Part shown: positions 22,231 to 31,686 of the stretch, one piece after another
How the letters are laid out: each line of letters opens with the position of its first letter
Position numbering within the stretch: the first letter of the stretch is position 1
NCBI RefSeq assembly: GCF_001575205.1
Contig: NZ_LSRE01000010.1
Coordinates: forward strand, 124,001-188,000
Source of the DNA: Tsukamurella pseudospumae
GTDB taxonomy: Bacteria > Actinomycetota > Actinomycetes > Mycobacteriales > Mycobacteriaceae
Reading direction: 5' to 3'
Length of the DNA stretch: 64,000 bases
Made by a program: the position numbers and the translations under genes
Notes under the pieces: generated by a model
Told to the model about the DNA's origin: nothing
What the model saw: the letters and a program-made list of their open reading frames with translations, nothing else
The model's database searches: none

Positions 22231-24647
22231 ACGTCCAGCACCAACTTCTTCGACAGGGAGCGGGAAACGCAGAGCATGATCGTCTCGCCCCGTTCCTTCT
22301 CCGCCGTGGACAGGATCGAGTCGCGGTGCTCGGGCGTGCCCTCGAGCACGTCGGCCTCACAGGTGCCGCAGATGCCTTCCATGCAGGATCCGAGGACGTC
22401 GACGCCGGCCTTCTCGACCGCGTCGAAGATCGTGGTGCCCTCCGGAACGGTCACGCTCACTCCCGAGCGCGAGCACACGACCTCGAACGAGTCGAGCGCA
22501 TCCTCGGACGCCGCGACCTCCTTGGCCGCGAAGCGCTCGATGTGCAGGCTGCCGTCGGGCCACGGCGCGCACGCCTCCTCCACCGCGTCGAGGAAAGCGC
22601 CTGGGCCGCAACAGTAGATCACCGTGTCCGGTACGGGCGTTCCGAGCGTCGCCGCCAGGTCGATCCGGCCGTTCTCGCTACTCGGCCAGATCGTGACCCG
22701 CTCGGAGTCCTCGAATCGGTCCAGGAACGCCATCGACTCGCGTGAGCGGCCGCAGTAGAGCAGGCTCCACGTCGCCCCGCGTGCCTGGGCGGCCTCGATC
22801 ATCGGGAGGATCGGAGTGATCCCGATGCCGCCCGCGACGAATCGGTAGTTCGCGGAGGCGACCAAGGGGAAATGATTGCGCGGACCACGCACGCGGACGG
22901 TCGCCCCCTCCGTCAGCTTCTCGTGGACGTACGCCGAGCCACCCCGGCTGTCCGGGTCACGAAGGACGCCGATCTTCCACGACGACTCGTCCGAGGCGCT
23001 GCCGCACAACGAGTACTGCCGCGTCAGCAACGGCTCCAGGAGGAGGTCGATGTGCGCCCCAGCGGTCCACGACGGAAGCGGTGCACCCGCCGGGTCGCTG
23101 AGGGTGAGCTCGACGACCCCGTCCGCCACCTCGCGCCGGCCCGTGACCTGAACGTCGACCTCCGTCTCGGTGGTGGTGGTCGCTTCGCGGGAGCGACGAA
23201 TCGGTGGACGAGCGGGAGTCCGTGCCGCGGCGGGCTGCAAAGGCCGTTGGTCGCGGGGGCGAGGCTTCTGCCCGATCGGCGTCAGCGTGACCATCATCTT
23301 CGTGTAGCCCCGGACGAAGTTCGACTGGAGGTACTCCGGCTCCTCCACCACTTCGATGTCCTCGAACCGCGCGAGCAACTCCTCCCAGAGGATCCGCAGC
23401 TGCAGTTCGGCCACGCGACTGCCCATGCAGCGGTGCACGCCGATACCGAACGAGAGATGGTGGCGGGCGTTGTGCCGGTCGATGATGAAGTCGTTCGGAT
23501 TCTCGAAGGTGCGCTCGTCCCGGTTCGCTGAGGCGTACCACATGACGACCTTGTCGCCCTTGCGGATGAACTGACCGTTCAGGACGGTGTCCTTCTTGGC
23601 GATGCGCCGCATGTAGGCCAGCGGCGTCTGCCACCGGATGTTCTCGTGGACGAACCTCGGGATCAGGCTGTGATCGGCTTTGAGACGATCGAACTGGTCC
23701 GGGAACAGGTTGAGTGCATACACGCCGCCCGACATCGAGTTGCGGGTGGTGTCGTTGCCGCCCACGACGAGCAGGATCAGATTGCCGAGGAATTCCATCG
23801 GCCTGTTGATCAGGTCCTTGGTGTCCTCGGACATCTGCATCAGGGTGATCAGGTCGTATCCCGGCTTCTCGCCCGCCTTGAGGCGCGCCGCCTTGTCGTG
23901 CCACAGGGCGCTGAAGCTCTTCGCCATCTCGGCGACGCCCCTGTACATCTCGTCCATGTCGACGTCGCCGCCGGTGGCCGCGGCGCTGGCACCTGCCAAC
24001 TCGGTCCAGTGCACGAGCTTGCGCCGTTCCTCATAGGGGAAGTCGAGAAGGGTGGCGAGCATTCGGGACGTCAGCTCGATGCTGACCCTGTCCACCCAAT
24101 CGAACGGTTCGTTGACCGGCAGGTCGTCGAGGACTTCCTGGACGCGCGATCGGATCAGTCCCTGCATCTCCTCGAGATTCTGCGGTGCCACGACTCCCTG
24201 CACCGCTCCGCGCTGCACGTCATGGCGGGGCGGGTCCATCGCGATGAACATCTCGATGTCCAGGCCCTCCGGCGGTACGCCGATGACGATCTGCGGCTCG
24301 GCGGAGTAGGTCTCGAAGTCACGGTCCACCGTGACGATGTCGTCGTACCGCGTGACGGACCAGTACGGCCCGAATTCGCTCGACGCCCGGAAGTGAACCG
24401 GCGCCTCGTTGCGCAGGCGCTCGAAGTACGGGAGCCACTTACCCTGGCGCCACATGAACGGGTTGCTCATGTCGATCTCGGTCAGCTCCACCGCGTCGAC
24501 ATCGGGGATCTCCTTCTCGACGAAGTGCGGCTGCCGGTCACCGAGAGCCAGCGTCTTCGCCTTCTGGAAGAGATGCAAGCCCTGGACTTGCAGTTCCATC
24601 GGAATGGTCGCCTGGGCCTTATTGATGACCCGATCGAGAAAGCTCAT
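22227..24647 (-). CDS. Self-sufficient cytochrome P450: CYP153-like heme domain fused to PFOR reductase
   Basis: An 806-residue natural fusion. Residues 1-455 are a P450: I-helix GGNDTT (296-301), ExxR at 335-338, heme loop SFGIGVHRCMG with C407. WQTPLAYMRR, GDKVVMWYASANRDE and RVAELQLRILWEEL closely resemble CYP153 terminal alkane hydroxylases as I recall them. A proline- and arginine-rich linker spans 456-495. Residues 496-715 are an FMN/NAD(P)H phthalate-dioxygenase-reductase module (RQYSLCG 543-549, GGIGITP 606-612, CCGPG 679-683). Residues 720-806 are a plant-type ferredoxin with C755, C760, C763 and C793. No break or frameshift is seen. Its stop overlaps the Rieske oxygenase start. Confidence 0.9.
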   Translation of the reverse strand: MSFLDRVINKAQATIPMELQVQGLHLFQKAKTLALGDRQPHFVEKEIPDVDAVELTEIDMSNPFMWRQGKWLPYFERLRNEAPVHFRASSEFGPYWSVTRYDDIVTVDRDFETYSAEPQIVIGVPPEGLDIEMFIAMDPPRHDVQRGAVQGVVAPQNLEEMQGLIRSRVQEVLDDLPVNEPFDWVDRVSIELTSRMLATLLDFPYEERRKLVHWTELAGASAAATGGDVDMDEMYRGVAEMAKSFSALWHDKAARLKAGEKPGYDLITLMQMSEDTKDLINRPMEFLGNLILLVVGGNDTTRNSMSGGVYALNLFPDQFDRLKADHSLIPRFVHENIRWQTPLAYMRRIAKKDTVLNGQFIRKGDKVVMWYASANRDERTFENPNDFIIDRHNARHHLSFGIGVHRCMGSRVAELQLRILWEELLARFEDIEVVEEPEYLQSNFVRGYTKMMVTLTPIGQKPRPRDQRPLQPAAARTPARPPIRRSREATTTTETEVDVQVTGRREVADGVVELTLSDPAGAPLPSWTAGAHIDLLLEPLLTRQYSLCGSASDESSWKIGVLRDPDSRGGSAYVHEKLTEGATVRVRGPRNHFPLVASANYRFVAGGIGITPILPMIEAAQARGATWSLLYCGRSRESMAFLDRFEDSERVTIWPSSENGRIDLAATLGTPVPDTVIYCCGPGAFLDAVEEACAPWPDGSLHIERFAAKEVAASEDALDSFEVVCSRSGVSVTVPEGTTIFDAVEKAGVDVLGSCMEGICGTCEADVLEGTPEHRDSILSTAEKERGETIMLCVSRSLSKKLVLDV

Positions 24648-24771
24648 GGTCCAACCGCCTTGTCGACGAGGAAGCGTGGACCCAAACTATGCCGTCCGAC
24701 GCGCGGCGCGGCCGAGTTTCTCGTATTCGATCGGCCACCGGGCTGCGGACCGGTCGCCCCCTCACAGCGCG

Positions 24772-24812
24772 AGATGCCCCGCTCTCTCCCTGAGGAGGAG
24801 AACGGGGCATCT
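24772..24812 (-). terminator. Terminator of nrdHIE
   Basis: AGATGCCCCG and CGGGGCATCT form a perfect 10-bp stem 12 nt beyond the nrdE stop codon, and the loop contains further CTCC/GGAG pairing. There is no U tract. It separates nrdE from the P450 fusion gene. Confidence 0.7.
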
Positions 24813-24824
24813 AGTTAGCAATGC

Positions 24825-27005
24825 TCACAACATACAGCTGACGCAACCCTCCACCTCAGTGCCCTCGAGGGCCATCTGGCGCAGGCGAATGTAGTACAGC
24901 GTCTTGATTCCCTTGCGCCACGCGTAGATCTGCGCGCGGTTCACGTCGCGGGTGGTGGCGGTGTCCTTGAAGAACAGCGTGAGCGACAGGCCCTGGTCCA
25001 CGTGCTGCGTGGCGGCGGCGTACGTGTCGATGATCTTCTCGTAGCCGATCTCGTACGCGTCCTGGTAGTACTCCAGGTTGTCGTTGTCCATGTACGGCGC
25101 CGGGTAGTACACGCGGCCGATCTTGCCCTCCTTGCGGATCTCGACCTTCGCCGCGACGGGATGGATCGAGCTCGTGGAGTGGTTGATGTAGCTGATCGAG
25201 CCGGTGGGCGGAACCGCCTGCAGGTTCTGGTTGTACAGGCCGTACTGCTGGACATCGGCCTTGAGCGCACGCCAGTCGTCCTGGGTCGGGATCCGGATCT
25301 GCGCATCGGCGAACAGCCCGATCACCTTGTCGGTGACCGGCTTCCACTCCTGCTCGGTGTACTTGTCGAAGAATTCGCCCGACGCGTACTTGCTGTTCTC
25401 GAACCCACCGAAGGACTGGCCGCGCTCACGTGCGATCAGGTTCGACGCGCGGATCGCGTGGTAGAGCACCGTGTAGAAGTAGATGTTCGTGAAGTCGACA
25501 CCCTCGTCGGAGCCGTAGAAGACGCGCTCGCGCGCCAGGTAGCCGTGCAGGTTCATCTGCCCGAGACCGATGGCGTGGGAGAGGTTGTTGCCCTTCTCGA
25601 TCGACGGCACCGAGCTGATGTCCGTCTGATCGGAGACCGCCGTGAGGCCACGGATCGAGGTCTCGATGGTGGCGCCGAAATCGGGGCTGTCCATGGTCTT
25701 CGCGATGTTCAGCGAGCCCAGGTTGCAGGAGATGTCCTTGCCCACCTCGGCGTAGGACAGGTCGTCGTTGTAGGTCGACGGGGTGGACACCTGCAGGATC
25801 TCGCTGCACAGGTTGGAGTGGGTGATCTTGCCCGCGATCGGGTTCGCCCGGTTCACGGTGTCCTCGTACATGATGTACGGGTAGCCCGACTCGAACTGCA
25901 GCTCGGCAAGGGTCTGGAAGAACTCGCGGGCGTTGATCTTGGTCTTGCGGATCCGCGAGTCGTCGACCATCTCGTGGTACTTGTCGGAGACGTTGACGTC
26001 CGCGAAGGGCACGCCGTAGACCCGCTCGACGTCGTACGGCGAGAACAGGTACATGTCGTCGTTGTTGCGGGCCAACTCGAAGGTGATGTCCGGGATCACC
26101 ACGCCGAGCGAGAGGGTCTTGATGCGGATCTTCTCGTCCGCGTTCTCCCGCTTGGTGTCGAGGAAGCGGTAGATGTCCGGGTGGTGCGCGTGCAGGTACA
26201 CGGCGCCAGCGCCCTGACGCGCGCCCAGCTGGTTCGCGTAGCTGAACGAGTCCTCGAGCAGCTTCATGATCGGGATGACGCCCGAGCTCTGGTTCTCGAT
26301 CTTCTTGATCGGGGCGCCGTGCTCGCGGATGTTGCTGAGCAGCAGGGCCACTCCGCCGCCGCGCTTGGACAGCTGCAGCGCGGAGTTGATGGAGCGACCG
26401 ATCGACTCCATGTTGTCCTCGATGCGGAGCAGGAAGCAGGACACGGGCTCGCCGCGCTGCTTCTTACCCGAGTTGAGGAAGGTGGGGGTGGCGGGCTGGA
26501 ACCGGCCGGCGATGATCTCGTCCACGAGCGCGACGGCGAGCTTCTCGTCACCGTCGGCGAGCGTCAGCGCGACCATGCAGACCCGATCCTCGAAGCGCTC
26601 GAGGTAGCGCTTGCCGTCGAAGGTCTTGAGCGTGTAGCTCGTGTAGTACTTGAACGCCCCGAGGAAGGTGGGGAACCGGAACTTCTTGGCGTACGCGGCG
26701 TCGAACAGGCCCTTGACGAACTCGCGGCTGTACTTGTCCAGCACCTCGGGCTCGTAGTAGTTCTCCTCGACGAGGTAGTCGAGCTTCTCGTCCAGATTGT
26801 GGAAGAACACCGTGTTCTGGTTCACGTGCTGCAGGAAGTACTGCCGCGCGGCCTCGCGATCCTTCTCGAACTGGATGCGCCCGTCCTGGTCGTACAGGTT
26901 GAGCATCGCGTTGAGCGCGTGGAAGTCCAGCTCACTGTGGCCGGGGCCCGTGTGGACACCCGACTGGCTCGCCGACGGTACGAGGTCTTCCTGAGTTGCG
27001 GTCAC
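24825..27005 (-). CDS. nrdE: Class Ib ribonucleotide reductase alpha subunit NrdE
   Basis: A 726-residue large subunit that reduces ribonucleoside diphosphates. Seen: [15 protein letters not shown] with the first active-site cysteine, NLCSEILQ with the thiyl-radical cysteine, [12 protein letters not shown], and the C-terminal redox tail EGCVSCML that is re-reduced by NrdH. The family's short N-terminus without an ATP cone is present, as expected for class Ib. It starts at GTG 27005, which overlaps the nrdI stop (GTGA). It is cotranscribed with nrdH and nrdI. Confidence 0.97.
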   Translation of the reverse strand: MTATQEDLVPSASQSGVHTGPGHSELDFHALNAMLNLYDQDGRIQFEKDREAARQYFLQHVNQNTVFFHNLDEKLDYLVEENYYEPEVLDKYSREFVKGLFDAAYAKKFRFPTFLGAFKYYTSYTLKTFDGKRYLERFEDRVCMVALTLADGDEKLAVALVDEIIAGRFQPATPTFLNSGKKQRGEPVSCFLLRIEDNMESIGRSINSALQLSKRGGGVALLLSNIREHGAPIKKIENQSSGVIPIMKLLEDSFSYANQLGARQGAGAVYLHAHHPDIYRFLDTKRENADEKIRIKTLSLGVVIPDITFELARNNDDMYLFSPYDVERVYGVPFADVNVSDKYHEMVDDSRIRKTKINAREFFQTLAELQFESGYPYIMYEDTVNRANPIAGKITHSNLCSEILQVSTPSTYNDDLSYAEVGKDISCNLGSLNIAKTMDSPDFGATIETSIRGLTAVSDQTDISSVPSIEKGNNLSHAIGLGQMNLHGYLARERVFYGSDEGVDFTNIYFYTVLYHAIRASNLIARERGQSFGGFENSKYASGEFFDKYTEQEWKPVTDKVIGLFADAQIRIPTQDDWRALKADVQQYGLYNQNLQAVPPTGSISYINHSTSSIHPVAAKVEIRKEGKIGRVYYPAPYMDNDNLEYYQDAYEIGYEKIIDTYAAATQHVDQGLSLTLFFKDTATTRDVNRAQIYAWRKGIKTLYYIRLRQMALEGTEVEGCVSCML

Positions 27006-27445
27006 GCGATTTCCTTGCTGTTGGTGCGGGAGAAGAAGTCGACGAGCCCGGTGCGGACGCGCTGCACGTCGTCCACGGTGCCCATCAGTTCGAAGCGGTA
27101 CAGGTACGGGACCCGGCATTTGCGGGCGATCACATCGCCCGCGTAGCAGAACTCTTCGCCGAAATTCGTGTTGCCGGCCGCGATCACGGCCCGGAGGTGG
27201 GATCGATTGTGCTGGTCGTTGAGGAACCGGATCACCTGCTTGGGGACGTATCCCCCACCGGAGACCGCCGTGGCCTGCTTCCCCCCGCCGTACGTGGGGG
27301 TGATTAGAACGAAGGGCTCGTCGACGGTGATCGGATCCTCCGCCCGCGTCACCGGGATGCGCACGGCACGCAGGCCCAGCTTCGTCACGAATCGGTGCGT
27401 GTTCTCCGACACCGACGAGAAGTAGACGACGAGCGGCGAGGCCAT
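27002..27445 (-). CDS. nrdI: Flavodoxin-like NrdI
   Basis: A 147-residue flavodoxin-like protein that activates the dimanganese centre of NrdF. The FMN-binding segments [20 protein letters not shown] and [13 protein letters not shown] are intact. It starts 2 nt after nrdH and overlaps nrdE, so the three genes form a compact operon. Confidence 0.96.
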   Translation of the reverse strand: MASPLVVYFSSVSENTHRFVTKLGLRAVRIPVTRAEDPITVDEPFVLITPTYGGGKQATAVSGGGYVPKQVIRFLNDQHNRSHLRAVIAAGNTNFGEEFCYAGDVIARKCRVPYLYRFELMGTVDDVQRVRTGLVDFFSRTNSKEIA

Positions 27446-27447
27446 GA

Positions 27448-27696
27448 CTACGCCGTGGCGGCCACGCTCGCGAGCGCCTTGACCCGGTCCGGGCGGAAGC
27501 CCGACCAGTGCGCATCGCCAGCGACGACGACGGGGGCCTGCAGGTAACCGAGCGCCATCACGTAGTCCCGGGCGTCCGAATCCTCCGTGATGTCCACCAC
27601 GCGGTACTCGAGGCCGGCCTTGTCGAGGGCCTTGTAGGTGGCGTTGCACTGCACGCAGGCGGGCTTGGTGTAGACGGTGATCTCGACCTGGCTCAT
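27448..27696 (-). CDS. nrdH: Glutaredoxin-like NrdH-redoxin
   Basis: An 82-residue redoxin with the typical NrdH active site CVQC ([15 protein letters not shown]) and the conserved WSGFRPD segment. It is reduced by thioredoxin reductase and reduces NrdE. The ATG at 27696 has GGGAG upstream. The promoter and two NrdR-like boxes lie nearly 200 bp upstream, leaving a long leader. Confidence 0.96.
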   Translation of the reverse strand: MSQVEITVYTKPACVQCNATYKALDKAGLEYRVVDITEDSDARDYVMALGYLQAPVVVAGDAHWSGFRPDRVKALASVAATA

Positions 27697-27888
27697 AGCG
27701 GCTCCCGTTCGTTCGACTGAGTGCCCGACAGCCGCCACGGCTGCCTCGGAATCCCAGTATGGACCTGACGACTGACAAGTTCTTCGCCACGTTTGCCTGC
27801 GTGAACTCGGGCAGCCCAGCGGACACTTCAGCTCGTCCTCAAGCCTCCCGGATCCCCGTTTCGGATCTCCGATCGCGCAGTGGACAGA

Positions 27889-27936
27889 ACACTACACCTA
27901 GTGGTGCCCCTCGGGAAGCGACACAACCACTTGCGA
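27889..27936 (-). promoter_or_regulatory. Paired NrdR boxes of nrdHIE
   Basis: Plus-strand ACACTACACCTAGTGG (27889-27904) and ACACAACCACTTGCGA (27921-27936) start 32 bp apart, the same spacing as at nrdF. The first is 14/16 identical to the distal nrdF box. The 385-bp stretch 27697-28081 holds no gene; apart from these boxes I see nothing specific in it. The distance of 192 bp to nrdH implies a long 5' leader or an extra proximal promoter. Confidence 0.75.
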
Positions 27937-28081
27937 ACAACATTCGTGAAATTACCAGCTCGCAAGACGGTCTTTCGGCCGTTTTTCATCGTGAATCCCC
28001 AGGACACGCCGAGATTGCGCGACACGCCGGTCCGACACGCCCGGCACCGTCGGAGGCCGCTCCGACACCCCTCCCGGGCGA

Positions 28082-28615
28082 CTACCGGACGGGGGCGACG
28101 AGCCGCTTGAGCAGGTCGCCGGCACGCTGCGCGACGGCGTCGTGCTCGCGGGGCGATTTGCCGTCCAGACCCGAGATCGGGAACTCCTCGACGAGCCCCT
28201 CGGGAACCTCGCCACCGGCGATGGTGACGGCTCGCTGGGCGTCGGCCAAGGTGGTGTCGAGGCGGTGCCCGACACCGGCCAGAGCGACACGCTTGCCCGA
28301 CAGGGCGCTCGCACCGTACGGCCGCGAGCCCCAGTCGATGACGTTCTTCAGCACGGCGCTGACGGTGCCGTTGTTGGGCGGCGCGAGCAGCAACAGCGCA
28401 TCCGCGGCCGCGATCCGCTGCCGCAGCGCCTCCGCAGTGGCGGGCGCGGTCTCACCATCGATGTCCTCGTTGTAGAAGGGCACCTCCGCGATACCCTCCG
28501 CGATCTCGACACGTACCCCCTCGGGCGCGTTCGCGACGGCGACCTCGGCGAGCTCGCGATTGAGCGAACTGCTGCGCAGCGACCCGACGACGGCGAGCAC
28601 GGTGATCTCGGACAT
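28082..28615 (-). CDS. NADPH-dependent FMN reductase family protein (Rv3054c-like)
   Basis: A 177-residue flavodoxin-fold reductase. VVGSLRSSSLNRELAEV binds the flavin phosphate, and LLLAPPNNGTVSAVLKNVIDW is the family signature. It is probably a cytoplasmic quinone or flavin reductase. The ATG has GAGGA at good spacing. Placement upstream of nrdH and divergent from a tetR gene matches the Rv3054c-Rv3055 order in M. tuberculosis. Confidence 0.88.
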   Translation of the reverse strand: MSEITVLAVVGSLRSSSLNRELAEVAVANAPEGVRVEIAEGIAEVPFYNEDIDGETAPATAEALRQRIAAADALLLLAPPNNGTVSAVLKNVIDWGSRPYGASALSGKRVALAGVGHRLDTTLADAQRAVTIAGGEVPEGLVEEFPISGLDGKSPREHDAVAQRAGDLLKRLVAPVR

Positions 28616-28715
28616 GTTCCTCACTTCTTCTCGGGAGTTCGACGGTGCGACCCGCCCGGGTCGCATCCGTCCGAGATTAACGGACTTCGGTCCGGATTTC
28701 TTCCCCAGGATCATG

Positions 28716-28745
28716 GTGAGCCGAAAACCCGCACGGTAGGCTCAC
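28716..28745 (+). promoter_or_regulatory. Promoter and inverted-repeat operator of tetR
   Basis: GTGAGCC (28716-28722) and GGCTCAC (28739-28745) are perfectly complementary around 16 bp. They overlap TGGTGA (28714-28719) and TAGGCT (28737-28742), a -35/-10 pair with 17-bp spacing, placing transcription start at about the ATG at 28750. The layout fits autorepression. A CGGAC-TTCG-GTCCG hairpin lies beside it at 28681-28694. Confidence 0.6.
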
Positions 28746-28749
28746 TCCG

Positions 28750-29346
28750 ATGACCGGACCACTCCTGCCCCTCGCGCAGCCGCAGACAGAGCCGCGCCGC
28801 GATGCCGCGCGCAATCGCGAGCTGCTCATCGAGGCCGCGCAGCGCCTGTTCGCCGAGCGCGGGGTCGACGCGGTGAGCATGGACGCCGTGGCACAGGCCG
28901 CGGGCGTCGGCAAGGGCACCGTCTTCCGCCGGTTCGGTTCCCGAGCAGGACTGCTGCAGGCCCTCCTCGACCACGACGAGATCGAGTTGCAGCAGCGATT
29001 CATGTTCGGCCCGCCCCCGCTGGGGCCGGGCGGCGACGCGGTCCACCGGCTCGTCGAGTACGGCAAGGCCCGCATGCAGCTCATCGCCCGGCACGGCGAT
29101 CTGCTGCGGGGCGCCGAGCAGGCCGCCCGCGACCCGTACGACGAGCCGCCGTGGCGCGTCTCCGCGATGACCGTGCGCGCGATGCTCACCGAGGCCGGGC
29201 GCACGACGCACGCCGATGTGTGGTCGGCGGCACTCATGGCCACCCTGAGCCCCGCGTGGGTGCTGCACCAACTCGCGTCGGGCGTCTCCCAGGACGCGCT
29301 CGACGCGGTCTGGGCGGAGCACGTCCGGCTACTGGCCGCCGGCTGA
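28750..29346 (+). CDS. TetR-family regulator (Rv3055-like)
   Basis: A 198-residue TetR protein: DNA-binding helices in SMDAVAQAAGVGKGTVFRRF, ligand domain following. It is divergent from the FMN reductase gene, its likely target, and has an operator over its own promoter. The ligand is unknown. It ends 18 bp into the convergent SDR gene. Confidence 0.9.
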   Translation: MTGPLLPLAQPQTEPRRDAARNRELLIEAAQRLFAERGVDAVSMDAVAQAAGVGKGTVFRRFGSRAGLLQALLDHDEIELQQRFMFGPPPLGPGGDAVHRLVEYGKARMQLIARHGDLLRGAEQAARDPYDEPPWRVSAMTVRAMLTEAGRTTHADVWSAALMATLSPAWVLHQLASGVSQDALDAVWAEHVRLLAAG

Positions 29347-30222
29347 GATCTTCGCGAAGTAGGCGAAGCGGTCGTTCGCCACGCGCATGGCGATCTCGTA
29401 GGGCAGCGCGAACTTCCGCTTCCAGAAGTACCCGAAGCGGGTGTCGAAGGACGTGTAGACCAGGAACCGGTTCTTGAGGACCCCGTCGATGATCGCCTGC
29501 GCCGCCTTCTCCGCCGTGACCTTGGGGAACGCGTCGATCCCCTTGTCCACCTTCGGGTTGCTGCGATCGACACCGTTGATCTGGACGGACTTCACCAGCC
29601 CGGTCTCCACGGCGCCGGGAACCACCACCGAGACTCCGATGCCGTGCCGACGCAGGTCGTAGCGCAGCACCTCGGAGACGCCGACGAGGCCGAACTTCGC
29701 GGCCGAGTAGGCCGCGTGCCAGGGAAGGGCGATCAGGCCGGCCGTGGACGAGACGTTGACCAGTTGCCCGCCGCGTCCCGCGGCGATCATCGGTGGGACG
29801 AACTCCTCGATGACGTGGATCGGGCCCATGAGGTTGATGTCCACGGTCCTGCGCCACTGCTCGTGCGTGAGGTTCTCGACGGTGCCCCACACCGCGATTC
29901 CGGCCACGTTCATGACGATGTCCAACGCACCGGCGGACGCGTGCACCTCCTCGGCGAACGCGCGCACGGCGTCGTAGTCGGAGACGTCGAAGGCCCTGGA
30001 CGCGATGACATTCGCGCCCAGGGCCGTGACGTGGCGGGTGGCGGCTTCGAGCTGTTCGGCGTTGATGTCGGTCAACACCAGCTCGGCACCGTGCGCCGCG
30101 AGAAGATTCGCGGTAGCGCGGCCGATCCCGCTGGCCGCGCCGGTGACGAGGACCTTCTTCCCCTTCAGGTCCTTGATCGGCGTGGCCATGTGGACGAGCC
30201 GGACGATATTGCGGAGTGCCAT
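29329..30222 (-). CDS. Short-chain dehydrogenase/reductase (Rv3057c-like)
   Basis: A 297-residue classical SDR with cofactor motif TGAASGIGRA, NVAG, catalytic Ser in NVSSTAG and YSAAK. The TDINAEQL segment after beta-2 (Asp) favours NAD(H). It has a C-terminal extension rich in aromatic and basic residues (FGYFWKRKFALPYEIAMRV) that may touch the membrane. ATG 30222 or 30189 could be the start; neither has a clear ribosome binding site. Gene order again follows M. tuberculosis. Confidence 0.88.
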   Translation of the reverse strand: MALRNIVRLVHMATPIKDLKGKKVLVTGAASGIGRATANLLAAHGAELVLTDINAEQLEAATRHVTALGANVIASRAFDVSDYDAVRAFAEEVHASAGALDIVMNVAGIAVWGTVENLTHEQWRRTVDINLMGPIHVIEEFVPPMIAAGRGGQLVNVSSTAGLIALPWHAAYSAAKFGLVGVSEVLRYDLRRHGIGVSVVVPGAVETGLVKSVQINGVDRSNPKVDKGIDAFPKVTAEKAAQAIIDGVLKNRFLVYTSFDTRFGYFWKRKFALPYEIAMRVANDRFAYFAKISAGGQ

Positions 30223-30260
30223 ATCAGCCAGCTTGCCAGATCGGTCCGCGCTACCGCTTC

Positions 30261-30286
30261 CCGCCGGGGCGTGACGTCCCCGGCGG
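30261..30286 (-). terminator. Terminator of the amidase-like gene
   Basis: CCGCCGGGG and CCCCGGCGG form a 9-bp perfect stem with an 8-nt loop, extended by CTT/AAG after a bulge, 15 nt past the stop codon. Confidence 0.7.
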
Positions 30287-30300
30287 AAGTCGGTGGTGTC

Positions 30301-31686
30301 CTACTTCGGCAGGATCGCGCCGGCGCTGAGGATCGCCTTGAGGATCTCCTGGGCGGCGGCCGGGCCCTGTGCGGACTGCAGCGAATTGAAGGCCTGCGGG
30401 CTCGACAGCAGAGTCGTCACGAGCTGCTGCCCCTGCGAGCTGGTCAGGAATTCGGTGGCCTTGGGCCCCATCTCGAACAGCGTGTTCACGCCGAGGGCCT
30501 GGCTCTGGCCGGGGATCGTGATCTGCGGCAGCTGGGGCAGCGCGAGCTGTCCGAGACCGGGGATGTTCACCGACGTGCCCGCCGGGGCGGCGGCGCTCGG
30601 CGCCGTGACCGCGGGGGTACCGCCCGACGGGGTCGCCCCACCGGTCAGCATCGGGACGCCCGAGACGATCGGTGAGACACCGGTGCCCGTGGTGGGCGTG
30701 ACCGGTGCGGCCGCGCCCGGGACCGCCGGGACGATCGGGGTCTGCGCGGGGGCGGTCGGCGCTGCGGCCGCGGGCACGGCGGGCGCGACCGGGGTCACCG
30801 CGGTGGCGGCAGGAGCAGCCGGGGTCGCCGGCGCAGCCGGAGTGACCGGGACCGCGGGATCGACCTGCGGCGCAACGGGCTGCTGCACGATCGGCTCGGC
30901 GACGGCGCCCGCGGGCACCACCTTGCCGGTCAGCTGCTGGATCACGCCGTTGGTCAGCACGGAGGCGTACTGGGTCTGGCCCGCGGCGGAGGTGAGCAGC
31001 GCAGCGTCGTCCGCGTTCGCGAGGTTGCCGAGATTGGCGTAGACGAGGGGGATGTTCACCAGCGACGCGAAGGCGTTGGTGGTCTTGGCGATGCCGTCCT
31101 TGCCACCGAGGTACTGCGCGGGGACGAAGCCGCCCGCAGCCGTCGCGTTGCGGACGACCGTCGTGGCGGGGTCGCTGACGGCCTGCTGGGCGGTCACCTT
31201 CGGATCGGACGCACCGGGGGCGGGCGTCTCGAGCAGGAATCCGCGCTGCGCCGCGTCCTGGACCGCGCTGTTGATGCTGACGGCGAGATCGGCGCCGGAG
31301 GCGTTGGCGGCCGTGGCACGCTGATCGACGCAACCGCCGAAGCCGGCGTCGTCCGCACGGGACATGATGACCTTGGCGCCCTGGGTCTTGAGCGCCGCCT
31401 CGACCATCTTGGCCACGGCGAAGTTGACGGTGTGGTCGGCGGTGCCGTTGGAGGCGATCGCCGTCGGGTTCACGCACGGGACCTTGCCGCCACGGCCGTC
31501 GACCACCTGGCGGGCCTGTTCGGCCGCTGAGGACAGCGACGATCCGGCGTCGAGGAACACTGTCTTGCCGCTCAGCGGCTGTGCGGGGGCAGCGGGTGCG
31601 GGGTCGGCGGACGCGAGGCCGGGCGCGCCGAACAGCGCGACGGCCGCGGTCGCCAGCGAACCGGCGAGGACACGGGTCTTCTTCAT
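30301..31686 (-). CDS. Secreted Ami_3-fold protein with all catalytic residues replaced
   Basis: A 461-residue exported protein. The signal peptide (MKKTRVLAGSLATAAVALFG) ends near 27. Residues 40-253 align by eye with the peptidoglycan amidase Rv3717, including both cysteines (C71, C119) and the DQRATAANASGADLAVS block. The zinc and catalytic residues are missing: DPGH is DAGS (S49), the glutamate of PEHT is D84, the histidine of SLHA is N139, and the glutamate of VELGN is N218. A Pro/Ala/Thr-rich linker (about 255-370) and a conserved-looking C-terminal helical segment follow. It is probably a binding protein, not an enzyme. The TTG at 31728 is an alternative start. Confidence 0.82.
   Translation of the reverse strand: MKKTRVLAGSLATAAVALFGAPGLASADPAPAAPAQPLSGKTVFLDAGSSLSSAAEQARQVVDGRGGKVPCVNPTAIASNGTADHTVNFAVAKMVEAALKTQGAKVIMSRADDAGFGGCVDQRATAANASGADLAVSINSAVQDAAQRGFLLETPAPGASDPKVTAQQAVSDPATTVVRNATAAGGFVPAQYLGGKDGIAKTTNAFASLVNIPLVYANLGNLANADDAALLTSAAGQTQYASVLTNGVIQQLTGKVVPAGAVAEPIVQQPVAPQVDPAVPVTPAAPATPAAPAATAVTPVAPAVPAAAAPTAPAQTPIVPAVPGAAAPVTPTTGTGVSPIVSGVPMLTGGATPSGGTPAVTAPSAAAPAGTSVNIPGLGQLALPQLPQITIPGQSQALGVNTLFEMGPKATEFLTSSQGQQLVTTLLSSPQAFNSLQSAQGPAAAQEILKAILSAGAILPK

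Noticed and set aside
24825-27515. nrdE with an N-terminal extension beyond GTG 27005
   Set aside because: The extension reads through nrdI and part of nrdH in another frame; the GTGA overlap and family length support GTG 27005.
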